From positions 14,318,198-14,382,197 of the forward strand of contig NC_087377.1 of NCBI RefSeq assembly GCF_963675165.1: a stretch of DNA of 64,000 nucleotides, written 5' to 3'. The notes below the pieces were generated by a model. The model searched no databases, was not told where the DNA came from, and saw nothing but the letters and a program-made list of their open reading frames with translations. The translations under genes were made by a program, and so were the position numbers. Source of the stretch: Halichondria panicea. Lineage: Eukaryota > Porifera > Demospongiae > Suberitida > Halichondriidae. Within the stretch, counting starts at the first letter, position 1; every line of letters starts with the position of its first letter. Of this stretch, positions 11,646 to 23,125 are shown in pieces.

Positions 11646-12689
11646 CCGGTGTCATAAAATTTTAGGCCCCCCATGAGATTGGGCCCCCCCGGCCTAGAAT
11701 TTTAACATTTTAGGCCCCCCATTAACAGCGCAACAGCGGTAACATTATGTGACAGTGCATTCTCAAAATACACCAATACAGTCTTCTATGGTCTTCACAG
11801 TCTATGCAGTGCCAGTTACTGAATGCAGCTCTCCTCACACACACACATTTCATGCATGTACAGTAGTATACCACTGGTCTCACAGCCATCACACTGCACC
11901 ATGTCATTCTATGAATCAGGCCTCATGCAGCACAAAGCACATAGGTGCCAACTGTCCCGAATTGGTCAGGACTGTCCAAGATTACCTTTGTCCCGAAAGG
12001 AAACTGCTATTGTGATTCCATCATGATACAACAGTTTCTCTCTTGACTTCTATCTGTGATTCCACATTACTTGAGAGCTGAGCCAGTGATGCTATTGGAG
12101 CATCCCCACAACAATTTACATCTTCTATGTATAGGAAAACATGGAGGAAGATATGAATTGTTGTCTTTGCATTGAAATTGTGTGCTTTATACTTTTTTAT
12201 CCTGAAATTTGGCTGAGAAAGTAAGCACGAAGTTGCAAATATGGTGATAGCTATGCAACAACATCAATTGTCTTACAGGCAGATCCAACATTGCAGAGCT
12301 GCATCAAAGCATTTAACTCTTATAGGTAAAGCATGAGTAACTTGAAAGGTAAATCTTCCTTCACTTTGAATTCCATGATAGAATAATAATGCAAACACTT
12401 TTGCTACTTTGATACAGAGTCTTTGCATGCATGCAGTCTCTTTGATGCTTTGTCAACTAATAGAGCTAACCTTACCATATTATTATATCTCTTTGACTTC
12501 GTTCTATCGTGCAGAAAAGGATAGCAGAAGAGGGGGGCCTAATATCACAGTGGGGGGCCTAGAATGTTAACAGTATGGACCCCTGGGGGGCCTAAACTGT
12601 TAACATTCTAGGCCCGGGGGGTCCAAAATTTTAAAATTCTAGGCCCGGGGGGCCTAAACATGGGGGGGCCCAAAATTTTATGACACCGG
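11646..12689. mobile_element. 1,044-bp non-autonomous inverted-repeat element
   Basis: The left end CCGGTGTCATAAAATTTTAG pairs with the right end AAAATTTTATGACACCGG. Just inside both ends are blocks of TAGGCCCCCC/GGGGGGCCTA, several of them at the right end (12530-12670) in both orientations. The interior shows no transposase. A clear target duplication could not be read. Confidence 0.8.
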
Positions 12690-14092
12690 GCTCACTTAGA
12701 AATTGTCAACAAGAGTGCAAGTGCATGTGCAGGCTAGGCTAGGCTGAAACTATATACAAGACTTTGCTGTTCACCATGAAATTGGTAACTAATCTTTGCT
12801 AAATAACATGTTTGATGCAATGCAAAGCAGTTAACATTGTGTGTTGTGCCAGGTTACCGTTTATAGAGAGAACTAAACTAGAGGTGTGACAAGCTACTAA
12901 AGTTGCTCATCTCTTACTTGCAATGTCATGGAATATTGCAAGTTGTGTGTCTGAGGAAACAACGTCAACCTTGAAAGACACAGCAGTAACAAGGGATGCC
13001 CATGCACTAAAAGTAGGAGTTTCTTCATAGTCTGAGTCGATTACTTGTGAGTCTTTTGAGAGCTTTTATTTCTACCCCAGATGCAATGCAACATAGGAAA
13101 TCGTACCCACTGAATTTGAAAATTTAAGTATGCATCTTTGCCTTTACACTTGATGTAAAATTGTTTGTATTGATTGCACAGGCAGTCTGCAAGCTTCACC
13201 AAGCCATCATCCTGTTCCTTAGAGATTAATATATTAAAAACCTGTTTTCTCTCAGGGTACATCTCTAGCTTCTCTACTTCTTCAGTTAATTTTCTCACCA
13301 ATGCTAGATTATTTTATTCAGTAGCAAGCTTTTGGAAACTTCTATCACAGTTGCTTTGCTGTGTTCATGTTTCTTTGCTTTTCTTCATTTTGTGCAAGAG
13401 CTAGCCACCTGGACGGCCTAGTGTGCTTGCATAATTAACCACACTGTTTTGATTGTGGTTGTATGCCACTTGAGATGTGGGCGTTTTACACATATAGTAT
13501 GATGTGTGGCATGACACAGTGAGATAACAACACGTTTGTATGGGCTGTATAGTAGTTTCTTACTCCTATATTCATGTACTCTTGATCTGATCTATGTGCC
13601 TATTAGCTTATAGGCACTACAGGGTAGGGGCGTAAAACTAGAAAATTTATGGGAAGGAGGCAACACCCCCGCAAAATGTTCACCGAAAACCACACCTACC
13701 AATTATCGCCTAGAAGTGCATGCAAATGGCAGTAAACTGCTATTTACCTGCTCTAAGCTAGTTATCCAGAAGTTAGCTAGCCATGCAGAGCTATTAAAAG
13801 CTAGTGAGGTGAGTCACATTACACTTGAAGTTCAAAAGTACAGGAGGCAAGGGCCTCACGCCTCAGCCTCATTGCTAGTTACGCCACTGCTGACTAGGTT
13901 ACATTAACTGCCTAGGCTATTGGCTAGCTAGAACTGTCTATCTGAGAAAAAGAATTCAACAATTGAAGCTCTGTAACCAAGCCTCGGGCTGTAGTCATAT
14001 GTCTGACAGTGTAGGGTTGTATCAGAGGTTCTCTGGGGTTGTAGGGTCATTTCTCTGTAGTCATGTGTCTGACAGTGTTGTAGGGTTGTAGT
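12690..14092. other. Gene-poor stretch, one weak hypothetical frame
   Basis: No confident gene. A minus-strand open frame at 13041-13301 encodes 86 residues with a charged, helix-prone start (LTEEVEKLEMYPERKQVF) and CLCNQYKQFY, but has no recognised domain and no clear splice partners. 13985-14092 holds partial tandem copies of a unit with TCATGTGTCTGACAGTG and TAGGGTTGTAG, interrupted by the element that follows. Confidence 0.4.
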
Positions 14093-14375
14093 AGTTGGGC
14101 GTGGCCCGACCGTCTCCCTGACGGGAGGTCGGGTTGCAAGCCTATCTGGGATTTGTTTCAGATTGCAGCATTTTTCACGTGCTTGGTTACACTTCCATTT
14201 GCATCTAGTTGCGAAACCGCATGCAGTATGCTGTGGTTTATCACGTCATCATATCGGTTAACACCCACTTGAGAAGAAGAATATTCATGGCAGTGTTACA
14301 TAATGCTGCAAAACAAATCCCAGATAGGCTTGCAACTCGACCTCCCGTCAGGAGACGGTCGAGCCACGCCCAACT
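14093..14375. mobile_element. 283-bp foldback MITE
   Basis: Long inverted terminal repeats of about 75 bases: the left begins AGTTGGGCGTGGCCCGACCG, the right ends GGTCGAGCCACGCCCAACT. Both arms contain the pairing GCAAGCCTATCTGGGATTTG / CAAATCCCAGATAGGCTTGC. It interrupts a small tandem repeat. A fragment of one end occurs at 26756-26800. Confidence 0.88.
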
Positions 14376-14829
14376 AGGGTTGTAGCAGAGGTTCTCTGGG
14401 GTTGTAGGGTCATTTCTCTGCAGAGAGGTGGGGCTGCTTAGTACTTAATAGGCTATTAATAGCACACTGAGCATGCGCAAAAACACGAGAATCTACCCCG
14501 GGATGGATTTACCCCTACGTAAATTTATCATTCACCCCGGGGTAACGGTTTGGTAATTATACATCCTACCTTGTCGTACCCTATCATACATTCTCTACGA
14601 AGAAGGTTGTAGTATAGGATGCCATGGGGTAGGATGGATGAACAATCCAGTGTATAGGACTACAGATTTTCTGACATTCAGCTCTCATAGGAATTAAACT
14701 GTTCTCTGTGATTCCTCTCAGTATTCCAATTTGCATGCATGTCGTGACGAGTATAGGCCTTGGCAAATTATTTTGCATAGCTATTATTCTTTTTGACTAT
14801 TCTCAAAAATTGAGCCTATTATTCCAGTT

Positions 14830-16900
14830 TGGTGTACCAGGAGACAAGGCGTTTAACGAGTTAAACGCAGAAGTGAATAAGGTGGCACCTGGTATTCGAA
14901 GAGGTGGATTCCCATGGCACCGAAGAAATTCACTGAAACTTGCTTAATTAATTTGTTGTGGAAAGATGGGACACAGACAAGAAGATTGTAGACACAAGAA
15001 TGTAGTGTGTCATACGTATCAGAAGAGAGGTCACTTGAAGAAGTTCTGCAAGAGAACCACGTAGCTGCACCGCCACAAGAATGTACTGAAGCTTGAGGAT
15101 ACTTTTTACCAAGCAAGATATAGTTCGGGAGAGGAGTCTGGGCAATTAATTCCTCTAAAAACCGTATACAACAAAAGTGGAAGTGCAAGGAATGCCTATA
15201 TATTTCAATGGAAATCGACACTATGGAGCCTCACCAACACTTGTATCGGAACAGACGTACCACAACCATGCACTGGGGAGACAGACCCTTGGAAGAGTCG
15301 AAGATCACGCTGCACTCATACTCTGGTGAGTTAATACCGGTAATTAGCGTGCTTGTGAAGTACGGTGGCCAAGAAGCTGTACTGCCCTTGCTGGTGGTCG
15401 AAGGAGACGGTTCAAGCCTATTAAGTCATATTATTAATTGGTTGGCACAGGTTGAAGATTTTTTAGGTTCACAATGCTACTCTGCATGAACGAACTGCTA
15501 GAAAAGCGTGTTTGGTACAGATCTAGGAAGGGTTTTAAAACCAAAATTATGGTTGAGCCCAACACCCCCCCCCCCCCAAATTTCTCAGGGGACATAGTAT
15601 CCCATATATACTTCTATCGCGAAAAGGTAGAAAGTCAGCTTGGCAGACCCTAGCTCTCGTACATCAGTATAAAGCTCAGGCTTCAGTTAGGATCCGTCGA
15701 TAGTTACTGATATTGTCAGCATACGAATACTTGATTACATTTCGGGAGCATGGGAATGCAGATGCATGCACTGAGCAGGTTGCTTCTACAGAAAACTAAC
15801 TGTGACTCCCATCAACCCTCGCAACTGCATGGTCTTATTTATGGAGCACTTAAGAGAATCGCCCTTCGTGTGTGGACCAGATGTGACCCTGTCCTCTCTA
15901 AAGTGAAAAAATAGAACGAGGGTGGCCAAACGAAGGGACAAAGAAATACCGCTTGAAACAAACTGAACTATCTGTATCAATTGTGTCTTGTCGGGAGCAA
16001 GAGTAGTTGTCCCTCCTCAAGGGCGAAACTGCACGAGAGTCATCCTGGTATGATGCGAGTCAAATCCTATATAATTGGCCAGAATATGTATGTTTGGTGG
16101 CAAGGTTTGGAAGTTGACATTGAAGAATCAGTACGTAAATGTGATACATGCCAACAGCAGCAGCCATGGAAATGGCCGTGTTCGCTTATATATGAATTTT
16201 GCAGGACCCTTTCAAGGGAAGATGATTTGGTAGTTGACTCCCATTCCATGGATTGAGGCCTTCCCTACCAGTTCTGCCACAGTCATTCAACTATCCAGAA
16301 CTCTGTTTGCTCAATTTGGGTTGCCCGAAATGATTGTGACCGACAGGACGTGTTTTGTCAGTAAAAAGTTTGAAATGTTCGTACTGAAGAATGGATCCAA
16401 TCAAGCACCTAACATTTTCTCCGTTTGGCAGAAAGAGCGGTGCAAATTGTGAAAACTGTTGGCAAGAAAGGGTTTCCAAAGCTTACAAAACTCCTCCTCA
16501 GAGCACAACGGACGTGTCACCTGCCGAGCTACTTCCAGGCAGACGTATCAGATCGAACTGGAGACTAGACATTATGAAGCCGTGCCTGACCGATCATGTC
16601 GAACTGAAACAGTCCCAACGGAAACATTCAAACCGCCCCATGCACCGTACATTCTAACAGGACAGGAGTTAGGTGGTCACCCGCAATAATTACAGGACCT
16701 GTCTCCTATTTGATCAGACTAGAGGACAATCGGCTAGTGAGACACCATCAAAATCATTTGAGAAAGCGGAAGGTTGGAAATTTAAGCCTCCTGTAAAAAC
16801 AGAAGGAACGGTCAGTGTTATTGATGCTTTTGCATTCGAAAGAACATACTTGAAGTTCTCCTTGACCCCATCGAACAGACATGCCCAACTCTCCTCTGCG
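14830..16900 (+). mobile_element. Decayed Ty3/Gypsy retrotransposon (gag zinc knuckle, protease, RNase H end, integrase)
   Basis: Pieces in canonical order on the plus strand, in shifting frames. At 14954-15063 is a zinc-knuckle region (CCGKMGHRQEDC, then a damaged second knuckle). At 15300-15440 is the end of an aspartic protease domain (LHSYSGELIPV, then LPLLVVEGDGSSLL). At 15715-15780 is the RNase H end (SAYEYLITFREHGNADA). At 16020-16150 is the integrase zinc-binding region (CDTCQQQQ), then the core with FGLPEMIVTD (16312-16345), and at 16672-16790 the C-terminal part (WSPAIITGPVSYLIRLEDN). Most of the reverse transcriptase is missing, and stops and frameshifts are frequent, so it is dead. 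No LTRs were identified, so outer limits are approximate. Confidence 0.85.
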
Positions 16901-17177
16901 TAGGCCTACAGAAAACGTGAATGCATCAGGAATTCAGAAATCGAACAGAATCGAAAACATGAACAATTTCACTAACACTTGGGCCAAGCCAACTGAATTA
17001 CACGCTTCACGGATGCAAGGGGGGTCTCTTTTGTAAAAAAACCCACAACCACCCACTCCATACCCTTATAAGGCTTAATATTTGTGACCACAAGTTACAC
17101 CAGTGTGGTTTGAGAAGCCTAAAAATTCTCTAACAGTCTAAAAAACACCCACTCTCCCTTCATTTTTCATACATATA

Positions 17178-17486
17178 CAGTAGAACCTCGATTATCCGGA
17201 CACCTTGGTTCCAGAAGCAGGCCGGATAAGTGAATATGCCGGATAATTGAATAGATAAACCACGCCTTGATCCACCCACTTTATTGATAAACAGCAGTGC
17301 CACATGGTTGTCTGCGCATGCGCAGAAGATAAGCAGGCATGTCTCCATGGTAACAGCTGCAACGCACATGCGCATTTGAGGGACACGCCCATTTTCTGAT
17401 CTTGTTATCAGTGATAACAAGAAAACTGCCAAGCCGGATAATCGAGGTTCCGGATAATGGAGGGCCGGATAATCGAGGTTCTACTG
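17178..17486. mobile_element. Pogo/Tigger-like MITE
   Basis: Flanked by TA on both sides, with ends CAGTAGAACCTCGATTATCC and GGATAATCGAGGTTCTACTG. Subterminal GGATAATGGAGGGCC is also inverted against CACCTTGGTTCCAG-proximal sequence. 309 bp with no transposase. TA target and end sequence fit a Tc1/mariner pogo-type element. Confidence 0.88.
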
Positions 17487-17796
17487 TATGGTATATATAT
17501 TTTTTTACAGGCCTGGTTGGTCTGTAAAAATTGCTAATTAATCTACAGTACACCAAGTATGCAAGCCATGCACTAGATATACCATTACTCAGACAGCTAT
17601 AATCAAGCACGAGGTGTATAGAGATAGTTGCACGTGCGCGTAGATGCTGGGCAGTATACATAATGCAGTATAGGCGGGGCAAGCGGAGTACCTTGTTTAA
17701 TCATAGAATCTATGGTTTAACTACCCTAAACATCATTGAAAGTCGTGAAACATGTTATTAAGTTGGCTTGGCCTCAATGGGAGGAAATTAAATCCA

Positions 17797-17806
17797 ACAG
17801 GAAGCA
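17797..17806 (+). promoter_or_regulatory. Conserved ACAGGAAGCA box upstream of receptor A1
   Basis: The same ten bases occur 91-114 bp upstream of the start codon in all four A paralogs (17797, 28701, 36554, 61768), although most surrounding upstream sequence of A3 and A4 differs from A1 and A2. The core GGAA in this context fits an ETS-family site. This is a comparative observation; binding is inferred. Confidence 0.4.
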
Positions 17807-17910
17807 TGTTTATTATGTTGTTAACCACATGCATGAAATAAGCACATAATAATATTATTGATAATGTTGTCGAAGTAGATGCTCTGCAGCACTATTATAT
17901 CAGCCTGAGG

Positions 17911-20900
17911 ATGATTGAAAGATGCTTTGTAATCTGTCTGCTAACCTGGTTACATTACTGCCAAGGTATGTAATTATTTTATGTACATCACTAAAATAAC
18001 AATTTAAAATTATATAGGTATGTCAGTAAGTGTATTTACAGAGGCCGGAAAAGAAACACTTTCTGGTTTGCACTGTCGTACTACTGTTAAACTTTTCTGC
18101 AATGCTACGAATCTTCTTCATTTTCGATGGACATACAATGCCAGCAAAATAGAAATTGTTAATTTTCAACCTGATGGTATACTAACTTTGAACCAGATGA
18201 CTACTACTTATTCAGCATTTCCCTTTGTCCAGCTAACACAGTTCAATGCATACAAAAACCAGCAAAATCAGTCACGGATTAACGCTTCAACAATTCTTAC
18301 TGTTGATCTCTCAGAGCTCTACAAGCAAAACATTGAAATCATTTCTTGTGGTTCTACTAGCCCAAAGGATACAGCCACATTGCCAGTGAATATCAGCATC
18401 TTACTGCCATTTTTTCCTTCTGTTACTCCCGACGTTTATGTAAGTGTGACCATACGCTATGAGTCTGGAGTATTGTCTAGTGTGGATGTATCATGGAGAA
18501 AATTTCGGGTAAGTATGAATTTAAATAGAGTCTTGGATACACTTGCATTGACTTGTATATATAGCAACCGGATTGTCCTGAATATGACAATTCACAAGAA
18601 TACCTCATCAATGTCACTGGATGTGGGTGGATGTGGATCAACCATAGCACCTGTGAAGATAATATTTGCTCGTCTCTGTTCAGTAATTGCACAGACAATG
18701 TTAGAGAAATTAATCTACAAGCCAAGATTTTTAACATTGAGAGTGAACAAGTACTTTATCCTACGTCTGTAGGTGAGAGCTATACTTACATTATGATGCA
18801 TTGATTGCCAACTTTTTTTACAGATTACGATAATCTCTATTTCAAACCTGTTGTTAACTGGTCGTCAATATGTCAAAATCATGTTCAATGTTTACCCATT
18901 CAAGGAGATAATAGTGAGCATCGAATGTGTACCATTCGCTACACTTTGAACCCGGAATATCGAAATCTATCAAATCCTATCAAAACTCTAGTCGGCGCAG
19001 CACCTGTCTTGCTTTCACATATCACTCCTAGTAATATGTACTACTTTGAGTTCTCCGTGTTGATGAATGAGACCCTGTTAATTGTGGAAAGAATGGAATA
19101 CATGATTACAGAAACAGGAGGTATAAAATGTATATTTTTAATTCAATATTTAGAGCACAATTTTAACTATTGCGTTTCCACGGAATTAAGGCACACCAAC
19201 AGAATTATTCCAGCTGAATGCAGGAAAAAATATCATCATTGCCACTATAATGCTTTTCTTTGGATGCTTTACTGTGCACACTACAGCGATATTGTGCCTC
19301 CTAAAATATCGGGATGCTAAAAGTAAGATTGTCGTTTCAATAATGGACATGTTATTTGTCATCATGCTTATATATACAGTCTCCAGATTGAATATGTTCA
19401 TTACTAAAAAACACGTTCAAATCTCAATCACACTGATCCTCCTGATGCTGTTTATTCTGTGTGCCACTCTGTTGACAACCTTTGCGATTATTTCAAATGG
19501 TATACGTAGATCTATAGCCATTAGGACTAGTGCTAGTCTCCTTTCATTGTTTGTTCGTTTTTCATAGAATCTGATGTGTGTTTCACAAACCAACAAGTTC
19601 CCAACAGTTTGCTTGATGCAATGTTAGTAATTTCATGCCTTGGGATAGCATTCATTCTCACTTATTGGGTCTCAGTGGGATACAAAGTTTATAAACAGAG
19701 TACAAAAGGTAAGATAAACATTAAACTTTATTGTTGCATGTAGCTACTTCATTCTACTTTCATAGAAATCAAAACCAAGCCTGAAAACCGCACAACGTAT
19801 GTTCTTCATAGTAAAGTTTTCTGTTTATCTATTATATATTTTAGGTCTCATTGCAATGGCAATCTTCATCAAAACGGCAAATCACATGTACAAATAGCTA
19901 AATCATTATGTAATCTACAGGAGCCAGTTGAGGTAATTTCTAATTGTATGTTAAACATGCAGAACGGATACACACTTCAACAGAGATGCAAGCTGTTATA
20001 TATTTCGTATTTTAGGAACATTATAATACTCTGGAACACGCCCTGAGTTCCAGACCATCAAACAGATATGACACACAGGACGAAATATATGGAAAAATTG
20101 AAGAGGTAGAACAACATATTTTTGTTGCATTTTGAGTGGGCAGATCAAAGGAAACACTGTGCCAATATCTGCCATATGGCACAGGTCAAAATAATGGTGA
20201 ACTGTGCCACTATCTAGATACTGGCATAGTATGGCTGAAGTTACCTAAAGCCCATCCTCCACCCAGTAACCTGAAACGGTCCCTTGTATAGTATAACACT
20301 GTTAACTATGGGGTGCCATTTGTATCAAAATTAATACAAATTGCCCGTACATCATAAATGAATACGTATATAAATGCAGGTGCCCCATATGTAAATGCAG
20401 CATGTGCATATAGCAAATGCAGCACGTACATTTGTATATGTACCTGATATATATAAATGCAGCAGCCTCATATAATAAATGCAGCAGTCCCATATAATAA
20501 ATGCAGCAGCCTCATATAATAAATGCAGCAGTCCCATAAAATAAATGCAACAGTCCCATAAAATATATGTAGCAGTCGCATATAATAAATGCAGCAGCGT
20601 CATATAATAAATGCAGCAGTCCCATATAATAAATGCAGCAGTCCCATATAATATATGTAGCAGTCGCATATAATAAATGCAGCAGCGTCATATAATAAAT
20701 GCAGCAGTCCCATATAATAAATGCAGCAGTCCCATATAATAAATGCAGCAGTCCCATATAATATATGTAGCAGTCGCATGTAATAAATGCAGCAGCATCA
20801 TATAATACACAGGGAAAATATTGAAATTTCCTGCTACAGTGCTGCTACAGTGCAGCCCTTAAGATCTGCGCATATCCTGAAAAATGGCAGGTGTCCTGCA

Positions 20901-23125
20901 AGTGTCCTGCAACCTACTTACAAAGGATAGTGCAACGTTTCCTGTATAGTTTCCTTTACTATTCCTAAAGAAGTTCAGGACATGTGTACGATTCATATAG
21001 GAAAGTCTACAGGAAATTTTGTACTATCCTGAAAGTATAGGAAATTTACTGTGATAAATGCAGCAGTCCCATATAATAAATGCAGCAGTCCCATATAATA
21101 TATGTAGCAGTCCCATATAATAAATGCAGCAGTCCCATATAATATATGTAGTAGTCGCACATAATAAATGCAGCAGTCCCATATAATATATGCAGCAGTC
21201 CCAATAATAAATGCAACGAGTGGGTAATGATCGTCCATGATATGATTGTTAGGATCGATGCCAAAGTCCATGCAAGTCTAAAATGAATGGCTATAGAGCC
21301 TAATTGCAGCAGAGCTCTCTTCTCACTCTTGCAGCTATCAATAGATATTATATATATAGCGTTCTAGTGCAGAGCTAACTATTATAAGTATAGAGTAGCA
21401 ACACTCAGTCACCATGGACAAGTTTTTATACGCACTCTTCTCAAAAGGCTACAATGTCATTGCAAGTAAGCAACACTTAGCATAACTCAAGAACGAATTG
21501 CAAATACACCAAGAAAATATGACTAGAAGGCCTATAGAAACTCTTACTTGCACTTCATTGATCCTTGAGCAGCTGTAGCAGCTATATATATATAGTCTAC
21601 ACACAAGACGCATAAACACACTACCGTTAATACCTCGCTTGCATGCGCATGCGCACCAAGACATAATTATTATATGCGATTGCATTTATTATATGTGACT
21701 GCTGCATATATTATATATGGGACTGCTGCATTTATTATATGAGGCTGCTGCATTTATTATATGCGACTGCTGCATATAATTATTATATGCAACTGCTGCA
21801 TTTATTATATGCGACTGCTACATATATTATATAAGGCTGCTGCATTTATTATATGAGGCTGCTGCATTTATTATATGCGACTGCTACATATATTATATGA
21901 CGCTGCTGCATTTATTATATGGGACTGCTGCATATATTATATGACGCTGCTGCATTTATATATATCAGGTACATATACAAATGTATACGTGCTGCATTTG
22001 TATATGCAACCACTTAATTTGCTATATGCACATGCTGCATTTACATATGGGGCACCTGCATTTATATATATGTATTCATTTATGATGTACGTGCAATTTG
22101 TATTAATTTTGACACAAATGGCACCCCATAATTTTCCCCCTATAATTAGACATTCGAGTATCTCCCTACGGACGTTGGTGTGTATGAGCCACTGAGGGCT
22201 ACAGAAAAATCGAAACCTGTTCCTAACCTGGCTGATGCCAATTACTCTCATCTTGGAGAAACACAACCAGAGTCTGCTATTTCTGACATTATTTGCAGCA
22301 TACGGATTCGGGTATGTGAATGTCAAGTCCTTGACTAAAATATATATCAGTTAATAAACTTGCACTTCAGGATGACTATGACGTTCTGGATAGAAATGAG
22401 ACTTCCTTGTGTACCAGTGTTGATATTCATGATCCATGTAAATTGGTGTATGGTAATCTTGAAGAGGTAAGCAAATCTTATTCGGGCATCGCCGCCCTCA
22501 CCGTTGCACACGGAAGGGAGGTCGGGAATCAACTATCCACAGTTTTGTTCTGGCCTGTTACGCAATAATAATATTATCATGACTTTAACTCATTCTAAGT
22601 GGGTGCTAGCCAATAGCGATGAATATCATTTATTAAAGTGGGTGTTGGCCACGCCTCTCAATAAATTCACACGTGATAAAGTTTGTGATAAAGTTGAGTG
22701 GGTGTGATCAGTCCACTTGAGATACTGTAATCTGATTGGAGCTGGTGGAATTCCACCAGCAAAAGAAATTAAACCGTGGATAGGCTTGATTCCCGACCTA
22801 GCTCCTTCCGTGCAACGGTCGAGGGCGACGGTGCCCGACTAAGCAAAGCTTATATTAGCTTATAAAAACTCAAACTACGAGCACACATTTTAGACTATAA
22901 TCAGTAACACTAATTTTATTTGTGTATACGCATAACATTGATTTGTAAATATACTAGGCCTCTATTGAACCCAATGGTGATGTCTATAATCAGCTAAGGC
23001 CAGAGGAGAAGTCAAGGCCAGTACCAAACATGACTGATTCCAACTACTCTCACATAGATGAAGAACAGAGTCTTCAGCGACAACTGAAGATCAGGCATTT
23101 CAAGAAGACAAAGTCTGGCAAATGA
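17911..23125 (+). CDS. Receptor A1: Ig/FN3-like, three-membrane-segment receptor with a distinct tyrosine-rich tail
   Basis: Thirteen exons: 17911-17965, 18018-18508, 18565-18772, 18824-19120, 19203-19322, 19380-19499, 19568-19708, 19766-19796, 19845-19932, 20016-20105, 22150-22311, 22371-22466, 22958-23125; 688 codons plus TGA. All junctions are GT-AG and keep frame. Order: signal peptide (from MIERCFVICLL), Ig-like domain (CRTTVKLFC, FRWTYNAS, LTVDLSELY, ISCGS), split FN3-like domain (VDVSWRKFR then QPDCPEYDNSQEYL), a Cys-containing membrane-proximal domain, then three hydrophobic segments, one per exon (5 to 7). The tail, encoded by exons 8-13, differs completely from A2-A4. It contains EIYGKI, GVYEPL, NYSHLGE, DYDVL, LVYGNL, DVYNQL and SNYSHI. 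LVYGNL and SNYSHI fit the ITIM consensus. Many N-glycosylation sites lie in the ectodomain. A 2-kb intron (20106-22149) hosts a palindromic element and the 22467-22957 intron hosts a MITE. Likely a plasma-membrane recognition receptor; ligand unknown. Confidence 0.82.
20307..22130. mobile_element. 1.8-kb palindromic element with 22-bp minisatellites, inside an A1 intron
   Basis: Terminal inverted repeats of about 160 bases: the left starts TATGGGGTGCCATTTGT, the right ends ACAAATGGCACCCCATA. Each continues into arrays of a 22-bp unit (ATGCAGCAGTCCCATATAAT plus AA): about 20445-20805 and 21054-21215 in one orientation and 21665-21960 in the other. The centre (20810-21050 and 21216-21660) is single-copy. 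It lies wholly inside the intron between exons 20016-20105 and 22150-22311. Repetitive open frames rich in LLHLLYGTAAFIIWD are artefacts of the 22-bp unit. Confidence 0.85.
22480..22841. mobile_element. Foldback MITE in an A1 intron
   Basis: The left end TTCGGGCATCGCCGCCCTCA pairs with right-end GAGGGCGACGGTGCCCGA. Inner ACGGAAGGGAGGTCGGGAAT pairs with ATTCCCGACCTAGCTCCTTC. About 360 bp, non-coding, within the intron 22467-22957. Confidence 0.85.

Noticed and set aside
14584-15221. Minus-strand frames over the Gypsy remnant
   Set aside because: The plus strand carries zinc-knuckle, protease and integrase motifs in the right order; the minus frames are shadows.
20445-20805. CRISPR-like look of regularly spaced short repeats
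   Set aside because: The 22-bp units abut directly with no unique spacers, and the DNA is eukaryotic with spliced genes.
20352-21271. Several minus-strand open frames encoding repeated LLHLLYGTAAFIIWD-like peptides
   Set aside because: They are translations of a 22-bp minisatellite that happens to lack stops in one direction; the same array is present inverted at 21665-21960.
22150-23125. Classical ITAM in the A1 tail
   Set aside because: The YxxL/I pairs are about 19 residues apart, outside the usual 6-12 spacing; called a paired-tyrosine module instead.
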